NCBI GenBank assembly: GCA_903906615.1
Contig: CAIVKT010000024.1
Coordinates: 1 to 5,485, forward strand
Direction: 5' to 3'
Origin: an uncultured Bacteroidota bacterium
GTDB lineage: Bacteria; Bacteroidota; Bacteroidia; Chitinophagales; Chitinophagaceae
Length of the DNA stretch: 5,485 nt
In this document: positions 1 to 4,679 of the stretch, in pieces
Numbering within the stretch: position 1 is the stretch's first letter
How the letters are laid out: each line of letters starts with the position of its first letter
Notes under the pieces: model-generated
Databases searched by the model: none
What the model saw: only the letters and a program-made list of their open reading frames with translations
What the model was told of the DNA's origin: nothing
Position numbers and translations under genes: made by a program

Positions 1-1301
1 CCATCTCCAACTTCACGCGAAGTGGCATCTTTCAATATCCGGCTCATGGTATATGTGTTTTGAGTGATGCTGATCATCTTACTATAAACAATGTTTACCC
101 CGCCATATACCCCGAAATTTTTGCTGATGTTGTATTTCAGCAATATCGGCAGTTCTGCCTCGGCATATGAGCCGCCTATGTTGTATTTCTTTACTATTGA
201 ATCGTGTGTCTGGTCATATTCATAATTTGCCGTTATTGCCGATCCTCCGGGTACTACTGTAGTAGCAAAAACGTTTAGCAATTCTACATTGCCATCATCA
301 TTCACCTGGTAGTAGGTTTCCGAATTGCCTATCCTGCGGGTGGTCAGTGAAGCAGCTTTAAACGATGGTTGCAGCATCAGCGCCAGTTTTGGCGATATGT
401 TGTAAGCCACGTAAGGCGATACCACACCTTTTTTAGCAGCATCGTTGTTAAACCCTGTTTCATAGCCCAGTTTTACACCCGCTTCAAAGAATTTTTTGAA
501 TGGGGGTTTCACTGGTTTCTTCGGCGTTTGCTTTTTAGCTATCGGTTTTGGCGCTGCAGGTGTTTCTTTTTTAGCTACGGGTGGTACTGCTTTATCTTCC
601 TTCTTTTCTGTTGCCGCGCCATCGGTATTGGCTTCTTTGGTATTGCCTGCGGTCACGCTGCTGTTGTATACGTTGGCGTTCTGCGGCTCATTGGCTTCGG
701 CTGTATTGTTGTTGCCTGTGTTGTTCTTTGCTTTGCTGCCGCTTGTCTGCCCGGTCTTTGCCGCGTAGCTATGCGTTTTATAGTGCTTGTTCTTAGTGGT
801 GCGCAGGTGGTTGTTGCCGGTATGGGCAGTGTTATTATTGGCGCTGTTATTAGTATGGTTTGTGGTTGATGTATTGCTGTTGGTTGGGTTGTTGGCAGGT
901 GGTGTGTTGCTGTTTGCTGTAGTACTGTTATTATTTGCAGCAACGGTATTGCCGGGCTTATCGGCAATATTTTTTGCAATATTATCGGCGGATGATGGCG
1001 TGGCGCTGCCTGTGCCTGTGGCATTGCTTTGGGCTGCGGCTACGCCGGTAGCGCTGTTCATAGCAGTGGCTGTGCCGCGGCTGGAGTTGCCGTTTATTTT
1101 CACGGCTACGGTCACACTAAGCAACAGCACCAGGCAGGCAATACCTATGTATGCCGACCAACGGTCGAACAGGCCTCCTTTAGGTGGTGCGCTGTCCAGC
1201 TTTTTTTCAAAAGCAGCCCATGCACCCGAAGGCGGAGCCTCGGTATAGCCTCCGAGCTCTTCCCTGAACAGGTCATCAATACTTTTTCTTTGTTGTTCCA
1301 T
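1..1301 (-). CDS. Dual membrane-spanning anti-sigma factor-like protein with C-terminal outer-membrane beta-barrel (partial, C-terminus off the left edge)
   Basis: The frame is open from the ATG at 1301 to the window edge; 433 residues are visible and no stop is reached. Layout seen: residues 1-48 are hydrophilic and cytoplasmic, with an amphipathic start (DDLFREEL) and an APPSGAWAAFEKKL motif. Residues 49-68 form one hydrophobic helix (YIGIACLVLLLSVTVAV). Residues 70-238 are a low-complexity Asn/Thr/Ser/Ala linker (18 Asn among residues 118-165). Residues 239-267 are Pro/Lys-rich (9 Pro, 8 Lys). From F268 the sequence alternates like a porin-type beta-barrel (for example AGVKLGYETG, LPILLKYNISKNFGVYGG). 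There is no N-terminal cleavable signal peptide, so the first helix should stay as an inner-membrane anchor. Coming 12 bases after an ECF sigma gene, it most likely holds that sigma factor at the inner membrane and senses the outer membrane through the barrel, as in the Dma family of Bacteroides. The architecture is well supported; the anti-sigma role is inferred from architecture and position. An ordinary PorT-like barrel protein is the alternative. Confidence 0.82.
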   Translation of the reverse strand, partial: MEQQRKSIDDLFREELGGYTEAPPSGAWAAFEKKLDSAPPKGGLFDRWSAYIGIACLVLLLSVTVAVKINGNSSRGTATAMNSATGVAAAQSNATGTGSATPSSADNIAKNIADKPGNTVAANNNSTTANSNTPPANNPTNSNTSTTNHTNNSANNNTAHTGNNHLRTTKNKHYKTHSYAAKTGQTSGSKAKNNTGNNNTAEANEPQNANVYNSSVTAGNTKEANTDGAATEKKEDKAVPPVAKKETPAAPKPIAKKQTPKKPVKPPFKKFFEAGVKLGYETGFNNDAAKKGVVSPYVAYNISPKLALMLQPSFKAASLTTRRIGNSETYYQVNDDGNVELLNVFATTVVPGGSAITANYEYDQTHDSIVKKYNIGGSYAEAELPILLKYNISKNFGVYGGVNIVYSKMISITQNTYTMSRILKDATSREVGD

Positions 1302-1313
1302 TGTATATGGTAA

Positions 1314-1913
1314 TTACTTCATTATAGAATTAATCTTTTCTTTCAGTCTTTTTCTTGCGTCATTCATATACCACCTGCTGTTGTTCTCGTTTATATTCAG
1401 CAAGGCAGCGATCTCTTTGTGTGCGTAATTTTCAAAAACAAAAAGGTTAAAAACTGTTCGTTGTGCGTCCGGTAGGGTTTGTACTATCTGTAGCAGCTCC
1501 TTGTGCGACATTTTCTCTACCGATTCGCTGTTGATGTATGCGTCTTCGTTTTGTACCTCGTGGTGCTTCTGTTCATTGATAATGTTCTTCCGGGCATAAT
1601 CCGTTATCGTATTCACTACTATCCGCCTGATCCATCCTTCAAAGGAGCCGGTAAAATTGTATTGATCCAGCTTCGTCAGTATCTTCAAAAACGAGTCATT
1701 CAGTATTTCTTCGGCAGCCACCTCGTTATTATATAAGTACCTCCTGATGACCCCATAAGCTGCAGGGGTATACAGGTCATATAGTTTTTTTTGTGCGCTG
1801 CGCGATTGTGCAATACAATCCCTGATCAGCATACCGAGCTCGTTATGACCGGCAGCCATGCTTTGGCCCTTTACAGGAAAGCTTGTATTTATATTGATCA
1901 GGTCAGGCAACAC
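1314..1913 (-). CDS. ECF-type RNA polymerase sigma factor (sigma-70 family)
   Basis: 199 residues from the ATG at 1913, a usual length for Bacteroidota ECF factors. Region 2 spans about residues 38-110: acidic/aromatic core AEEILNDSFLKI (67-78), then SFEGWIRRIVVNTITDYARK (90-109), which would melt and read the -10. Region 4 spans about 138-190: LPDAQRTVFNLFVFENYAHKE (147-167), then the helix-turn-helix IAALLNINENNSRWYMNDAR (168-187), which would read the -35. There is no region 3, as expected for ECF factors. The first 18-27 residues look unconserved, so M19 (ATG at 1859) or M28 could be the true start; the longer start is kept because it gives a ~50-base leader from the predicted promoter. 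It heads an operon with the membrane-spanning protein downstream (12-base gap), its likely anti-sigma partner. A promoter of ECF type upstream, copied on the other strand, suggests autoregulation. Family assignment is firm; regulon and exact ECF group are inferred. Confidence 0.95.
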   Translation of the reverse strand: MLPDLININTSFPVKGQSMAAGHNELGMLIRDCIAQSRSAQKKLYDLYTPAAYGVIRRYLYNNEVAAEEILNDSFLKILTKLDQYNFTGSFEGWIRRIVVNTITDYARKNIINEQKHHEVQNEDAYINSESVEKMSHKELLQIVQTLPDAQRTVFNLFVFENYAHKEIAALLNINENNSRWYMNDARKRLKEKINSIMK

Positions 1914-1970
1914 GCTATATATCTATAAGTTCATCTAATTAATAACAATTAATTTCCTGTTATTACTATT

Positions 1971-1996
1971 GACGAGTATTTGTGGTAAAATGTTAG
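1971..1996 (-). promoter_or_regulatory. Candidate ECF-type promoter for the sigma/anti-sigma operon
   Basis: Reading the minus strand, CTAACATTTT (1996-1987) serves as -35 with an AAC core at 1994-1992. After 17 bases comes CGTC (1974-1971), followed by AATAG. AAC and CGT elements about 16-17 bases apart are the usual geometry of ECF promoters. The predicted start would be near 1961-1965, about 50 bases before the sigma start codon. The same motif and spacing occur on the opposite strand at 2021-2046, which strengthens the call. Recognition by the adjacent sigma factor is inference. Confidence 0.6.
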
Positions 1997-2029
1997 GACG
2001 AAAAAAACTTTTCTAAATTACTAACATTT
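1988..2029. repeat. Perfect 9-base inverted repeat between divergent genes
   Basis: AAATGTTAG at 1988-1996 is the exact reverse complement of CTAACATTT at 2021-2029, with a 24-base A/T-rich spacer. The arms coincide with the two proposed -35 elements, so the repeat is probably two back-to-back promoters. An operator for a dimeric repressor is the alternative. Confidence 0.75.
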
Positions 2030-2046
2030 CCTCGGGAACATTCGTC
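2021..2046 (+). promoter_or_regulatory. Candidate ECF-type promoter for the divergent secreted-protein gene
   Basis: CTAACATTT (2021-2029), AAC core at 2023-2025, then exactly 17 bases to CGTC (2043-2046). Motif and spacing match the minus-strand promoter at 1996-1971. It points at the type IX cargo gene starting at 2194, giving a predicted leader of about 140 bases. It suggests that the sigma factor drives this gene as well as its own operon (inference). Confidence 0.58.
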
Positions 2047-2082
2047 TATTTCAACACCGCAGCTATACACTGTCTCGTATAT

Positions 2083-2102
2083 TATTTTTGGCACTATTTT
2101 TG
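2083..2102 (+). promoter_or_regulatory. Tandem TATTTTTG elements, possible housekeeping -7 boxes
   Basis: TATTTTTG occurs at 2083-2090 and again at 2095-2102; both fit the Bacteroidota -7 consensus TAnnTTTG. No clear TTG-type -33 box is seen at the expected distance, so this is a weak candidate for a second, housekeeping promoter of the gene at 2194. Confidence 0.3.
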
Positions 2103-2193
2103 CGGGTTAAGTTGTTTATTTCGTTGTGCGCATATAGAGAAGCTTTCTTTACATTGCGGCACTTTTTTGAAGAGCATTTTTAATACAGAGACT

Positions 2194-3075
2194 ATGAAGA
2201 AACTTACTATTCTCCTGTTATTGGCCATTGCGCAGTTTAAAGCCCATGCGCAGACACCGGTAAGCACTTTACACCAGAATTTTGACGTGGCTTGTGTGGT
2301 CACCGGCGGCCTCACCAGCATGGGGTGGACCATATACACACCTCCCGTAGCAGAACATGGCGACTGGGAATGCACCAGTACCGAAGGAAGGGGAGGGACT
2401 CCCGGTATGGAATGCAGCAACATAGTCTCTGGTGTCATGGGGTTAGACACTTCTTACCTGCTTACCCCCTTGCTGGATCTTTCTTCTTATGCAGGGCATC
2501 ATATTTATCTAAACTTCGATACTAAGACCACTACTGTTACCAATGGTGGAAAGCTCTCTGTGTACAGGACCGATTATGATGATACCGCGCATGTATTTTT
2601 CAATGATACAGATCTTTCATCTGCGGCATTACCAATTATTGGGAATGCGGGTGATTCCACAGGATGGGTTACGCACCAGTTAGATATGTCCGGGCATACG
2701 ACCTCAGGCTATTTTTATATAGCCTTCAGGTTTACAGGTACAAGTACAACAGGCGGTACCTGGTTCCTCGATAATGTGAACCTGACCACTACACCACTAC
2801 ACATAACAGATGCTGATAAACAAACCATCCCGCTTACAGTCATCGGTGCAAGTACTACTAATAATATAACCCTGTCTTATTCCTCCGTAACTACAGGTGC
2901 GGGGCGTCTCGCTGTTTATGATATGATGGGCAGGGAGGTGTATAAAGAAGATATAGTTTTTAACGGAACGCAAGCTATTCATACGATCAACGGCCTTGGA
3001 TTGGCTCCCGGCATGTATGTGATCAAAATAGGCAATGGCCTTGCATATAGTGTTGCCAAAGTAGTGGTTCAGTAA
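2194..3075 (+). CDS. Secreted choice-of-anchor J (cleaved adhesin-like) protein with type IX secretion sorting domain
   Basis: 293 residues from the ATG at 2194. An in-frame TTG at 2167 is less likely because the ATG gives a clean signal peptide: MKKLTILLLLAIAQFKAHA, cut before Q20. Residues ~26-200 resemble choice-of-anchor J / cleaved adhesin domains: LHQNFD (26-31), GW near 44-45 and DWECT (57-61), TSYLLTPLLDLS (86-97), YLNFDTK (105-111), then GYFYIAFRFTG (172-182) and WFLDNVNL (190-197), a beta-sandwich thought to bind glycan or protein. Residues ~211-293 form a Por/type A sorting tail: GRLAVYDMMGREVY (237-250), LAPGMYVIKI (270-279) and VAKVVVQ at the end. The protein should cross the inner membrane by Sec, then the outer membrane by the type IX machinery, with the tail removed. 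The natural ligand is unknown. It is divergent from the sigma operon and carries a matching ECF-type promoter, so it may be an effector of that system (inference). Confidence 0.88.
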   Translation: MKKLTILLLLAIAQFKAHAQTPVSTLHQNFDVACVVTGGLTSMGWTIYTPPVAEHGDWECTSTEGRGGTPGMECSNIVSGVMGLDTSYLLTPLLDLSSYAGHHIYLNFDTKTTTVTNGGKLSVYRTDYDDTAHVFFNDTDLSSAALPIIGNAGDSTGWVTHQLDMSGHTTSGYFYIAFRFTGTSTTGGTWFLDNVNLTTTPLHITDADKQTIPLTVIGASTTNNITLSYSSVTTGAGRLAVYDMMGREVYKEDIVFNGTQAIHTINGLGLAPGMYVIKIGNGLAYSVAKVVVQ

Positions 3076-3083
3076 TAGTTTTT

Positions 3084-3100
3084 GCAAGCGCGTGGCTTGC
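3084..3100 (+). other. Small inverted repeat after the secreted-protein gene
   Basis: GCAAGC (3084-3089) and GCTTGC (3095-3100) enclose GCGTG, nine bases past the stop. The sequence after it is A-rich, not T-rich, on either strand, so it does not look like a standard intrinsic terminator. It may stabilise the mRNA 3' end. Confidence 0.35.
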
Positions 3101-3125
3101 GAATAAAAAATATGTTTAAGGTTCA

Positions 3126-3151
3126 CTAACATTTTATCCCGCTGCTACGCC
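3126..3151 (+). promoter_or_regulatory. Third CTAACATTTT element, possible ECF-type promoter
   Basis: CTAACATTTTA (3126-3136) equals the -35 of the sigma operon promoter for 11 bases. AAC (3128-3130) is again followed by 17 bases, then CGCC (3148-3151), one base off CGTC. TAGTATTG (3157-3164) is also one base off a housekeeping -7 box. No gene follows before the terminator at 3243, so it may drive a short RNA or be a chance match. Confidence 0.33.
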
Positions 3152-3242
3152 TTATATAGTATTGGGCCTTCCCAATAACAAGAACAGCCCCTATAACTTT
3201 TTTACCGGAACCCTATTTTCCCTCGTTTCCTATTATACCCCC

Positions 3243-3283
3243 AAAAGCGAAATGCCCCCACAAGGGCATTTCGCTTTTTTTTT
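3243..3283 (+). terminator. Strong intrinsic terminator
   Basis: A perfect 15-base-pair stem, AAAAGCGAAATGCCC (3243-3257) with GGGCATTTCGCTTTT (3264-3278), loop CCACAA, runs straight into nine T residues ending at 3283. It is oriented to end plus-strand transcripts, either the secreted-protein mRNA (stop at 3075, leaving a ~200-base 3' UTR) or a short RNA starting near 3155. The minus strand has only four T residues after the stem, so termination there would be weaker. Confidence 0.88.
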
Positions 3284-3301
3284 GATAACTAGCTATCAAA
3301 A
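3280..3301. repeat. 8-base inverted repeat adjoining the terminator
   Basis: TTTTGATA (3280-3287) and TATCAAAA (3294-3301) flank ACTAGC, which contains CTAG at its centre. The repeat overlaps the end of the terminator T-run. It could be a protein-binding palindrome or a second hairpin; no function can be assigned. Confidence 0.5.
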
Positions 3302-3370
3302 TGCCACATTGCTAAACCAGATCGCATACGCGCAATGGGTAACGCTCCTCAACTTGCGATGCAACATAAA

Positions 3371-3441
3371 ACAAGCCCTGAAGGGGCGCAATATCATAAC
3401 GGGGGGCATCGCCCCTCGAATCGCGATGGGCATCGTCCCTC
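3371..3441. repeat. GC-rich block of short hairpins with an imperfect direct repeat
   Basis: In a gene-free stretch, three small inverted repeats follow each other: GCCC/GGGC (3375-3378 and 3384-3387), GGGGC/GCCCC (3403-3407 and 3411-3415) and CGATG/CATCG (3424-3428 and 3431-3435). GGGCATCGCCCCTC (3404-3417) recurs at 3428-3441 with one change, 24 bases apart. The composition differs from the A/T-rich surroundings. It resembles the interspersed intergenic repeats that carry AAGCCCTGAAGGGGCG-like sequence in Bacteroidota genomes (recalled, not searched). It lies just past the stop of the minus-strand membrane protein gene and could also end that transcript. Confidence 0.5.
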
Positions 3442-3446
3442 CTTCC

Positions 3447-3686
3447 TTACTTATTCTTCTTGACGTTCTTGTACAAGTTGCCCCCAAGGGTGTTCAAAAA
3501 TCCCAAAAAGAAGCCCGCAAAGAAAACACTGGCTACAAGCAAAACCTGCATAGTCCAATATGATGCGGGATGTGTTGATCCTTTCTTCAGGTCATCCGTG
3601 TAGCGGAAGTAGTTGACCACTACAGACGCAAGCAACAGCAGCAACAGTATGAGCAGCCTTTTTTTGATCGATGTTCTCTTCTCCAT
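3447..3686 (-). CDS. Small two-helix membrane protein of unknown function
   Basis: 79 residues from the ATG at 3686. A basic N-terminus (KRTSIKKR) precedes a first hydrophobic helix at about 11-27. A short polar loop (RYTDDLKKGSTHPAS) follows, then a second helix at about 44-66 with small residues (FFAGFFLGF). The tail KNVKKNK is basic. By the positive-inside rule both ends face the cytoplasm. I do not recognise a family. Confidence that it is real comes from the clean hydrophobic pattern, the ATG and a divergent 76-base intergenic space shared with the next gene. No partner is evident nearby. Confidence 0.7.
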   Translation of the reverse strand: MEKRTSIKKRLLILLLLLLASVVVNYFRYTDDLKKGSTHPASYWTMQVLLVASVFFAGFFLGFLNTLGGNLYKNVKKNK

Positions 3687-3750
3687 AATTATGCCTTTCT
3701 GTACTGTGCAAGATACAATGATGGCAAATAATTACGAGCATGTTTTTGCA

Positions 3751-3758
3751 TAGCTTTG
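3751..3758 (+). promoter_or_regulatory. TAGCTTTG, perfect -7 box match
   Basis: TAGCTTTG fits TAnnTTTG exactly. It ends only four bases before the GTG start at 3763, so a transcript from here would be leaderless or nearly so. No clear -33 TTG is seen upstream. Confidence 0.4.
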
Positions 3759-3762
3759 CAGT

Positions 3763-4122
3763 GTGAATAAGCGATCCCTGTTAACACTTCTGTCTGTTTT
3801 CTTCACCTTGCCGTGTTTTTGCCAGGCAACGGATATTCATGAAGCCACGTGGCAAAGGGCCGACAGCCTCATCAAAACTACAAAGGAGTACAGGAAACTG
3901 CGGGATAAGGTAAACAAAGCCTCAGATGCGCATTTGTACATGATGCGGGTAACGTCTGATTCCACAGATGCACAGAACAAACCAACGATAAGTAATACAG
4001 TGAAGTATGATATTGGTGTATACCCGGGAGGCAACCCTGATGGTTTTGTTGTGGTCTACCTGGTCTACTACTCCATCAGCGAAAACAAGATCCTCCGCAT
4101 AACCGTACCAACAGATCAATGA
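3763..4122 (+). CDS. Small exported protein of unknown function
   Basis: 119 residues with a GTG start at 3763. A stop in the same frame at 3751-3753 rules out a longer form, and the next ATG lies inside the mature domain at residue 60. Residues 1-22 look like a Sec signal peptide (NKRSLLTLLSVFFTLPCFCQA), probably cut after A22; the cysteines at 18 and 20 do not sit in a good lipobox. Residues ~26-56 are predicted helical and charged (ATWQRADSLIKTTKEYRKLRD split by polar turns). Residues ~80-115 look like beta strands (KYDIGVYPGG, FVVVYLVYYS, ILRITVP). I do not recognise the family; a periplasmic role is inferred from the signal only. It is divergent from the small membrane protein and convergent with the next gene. 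Confidence 0.75.
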   Translation: MNKRSLLTLLSVFFTLPCFCQATDIHEATWQRADSLIKTTKEYRKLRDKVNKASDAHLYMMRVTSDSTDAQNKPTISNTVKYDIGVYPGGNPDGFVVVYLVYYSISENKILRITVPTDQ

Positions 4123-4153
4123 CCCGCGCAGAATATTAGACCGTAACATGGAG

Positions 4154-4171
4154 AAGCCCCTTTAGGGGTTT
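4154..4171. terminator. Weak hairpin between convergent genes
   Basis: AAGCCCC (4154-4160) pairs with GGGGTTT (4165-4171), with one G-T pair and a TTTA loop. It lies 31 bases after the plus-strand stop and 5 bases after the minus-strand stop. The T-tract is short on the plus strand and absent on the minus strand, so this is a modest candidate for a shared terminator. Confidence 0.45.
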
Positions 4172-4176
4172 GGGGT

Positions 4177-4596
4177 TTATATCGCCCTCATCCTGTTATT
4201 CTTCGCATTATGCTCCACCTCGGCCAGTCCCAGAGCCTCCATCAGCGGCGGCAAATACATACCAAACCTTCCACGAAGTCCCTTCTTGAGGCCATACCAG
4301 CCACCTACAGGGTTGCTTTCAGAGCGCCCCCAGGCTTCTACCGTCCCTTCTGCGGCGGGTTTCTGTTCATCTGCGCTGCCCAGCAGCATCCAGTCGCCAT
4401 GTTTTTTCAGCATAGCGTGCAGGTCGTTAATGCAGCGCAGGTCATACTTCAGTGTGGTGCTGCCTACCGTACATACCAGTACTGCCGGATCTGCGGCTTC
4501 ATCCTTATACATAGTATATGCCGATGTGCCGGGTGGGGTAGTCAGTTCCCATGGGCTTTCCTTTGTGCCTTTTCCATTTACTTTTACTTTTGCCAT
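4177..4596 (-). CDS. Conserved small cytoplasmic protein of unknown function (possibly DUF6855 family)
   Basis: 139 residues from the ATG at 4596; an upstream in-frame TTG at 4605 adds only MQI and is less likely. No signal peptide or membrane segment is present. Motifs seen: GTKESPWELTTPPGTSAYTM (10-29), KDEAADPAVLVCTVGSTTLK (31-50), YDLRCINDLHAMLKKHGDW (51-69), GSADEQKPAAEGTVEAWGR (73-91), NPVGGWYGLKKGLRGRFGMY (95-114) and a C-terminal LAEVEHNAKNNRMRAI. From memory, this motif set belongs to a highly conserved single-domain family found across several bacterial phyla; the DUF number is a recollection, not a search result. Its function is unknown to me. It is convergent with the small exported protein and divergent from the DUF885 gene, so it is probably transcribed alone. 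Confidence 0.85.
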   Translation of the reverse strand: MAKVKVNGKGTKESPWELTTPPGTSAYTMYKDEAADPAVLVCTVGSTTLKYDLRCINDLHAMLKKHGDWMLLGSADEQKPAAEGTVEAWGRSESNPVGGWYGLKKGLRGRFGMYLPPLMEALGLAEVEHNAKNNRMRAI

Positions 4597-4654
4597 AATT
4601 TGCAATTGTCTGATAAATATACAAAAGCCCGGATAAATAATGCGCCTGCTATAT

Positions 4655-4662
4655 TATGTTTG
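4655..4662 (+). promoter_or_regulatory. TATGTTTG, -7 promoter box for the DUF885 gene
   Basis: TATGTTTG matches TAnnTTTG exactly and ends 17 bases before the ATG at 4680, predicting a leader of about ten bases. A good -33 TTG is not seen at the usual distance. Confidence 0.5.
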
Positions 4663-4679
4663 CACTTTCAAATAAAAAC

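Noticed and set aside
369..1313. Several plus-strand open frames (369-869, 496-768, 787-1248, 1029-1313) opposite the barrel protein
   Set aside because: They are mirror images of the Asn/Thr-rich linker, giving Val/Leu/Cys-rich junk without starts, domains or promoters. The minus-strand frame explains the whole region.
2035..2064. GGAAC at 2035-2039 as a classical ECF -35
   Set aside because: No CGT- or TC-type -10 lies 16-17 bases downstream, while the CTAACATTT/CGTC pair fits the spacing and is repeated on the other strand.
3084..3100. GCAAGC/GCTTGC hairpin as a terminator for the secreted-protein gene
   Set aside because: It is followed by A-rich sequence, not a T-tract, and a far better terminator lies at 3243-3283.
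3371..3441. CRISPR array
   Set aside because: Only two imperfect 14-base units 24 bases apart, no spacers of even length and no cas genes.
3162..3563. 133-codon plus-strand frame with a TTG start
   Set aside because: It runs through the strong terminator, the palindrome and the hairpin block, then overlaps the membrane protein gene. The peptide has no domain-like pattern.
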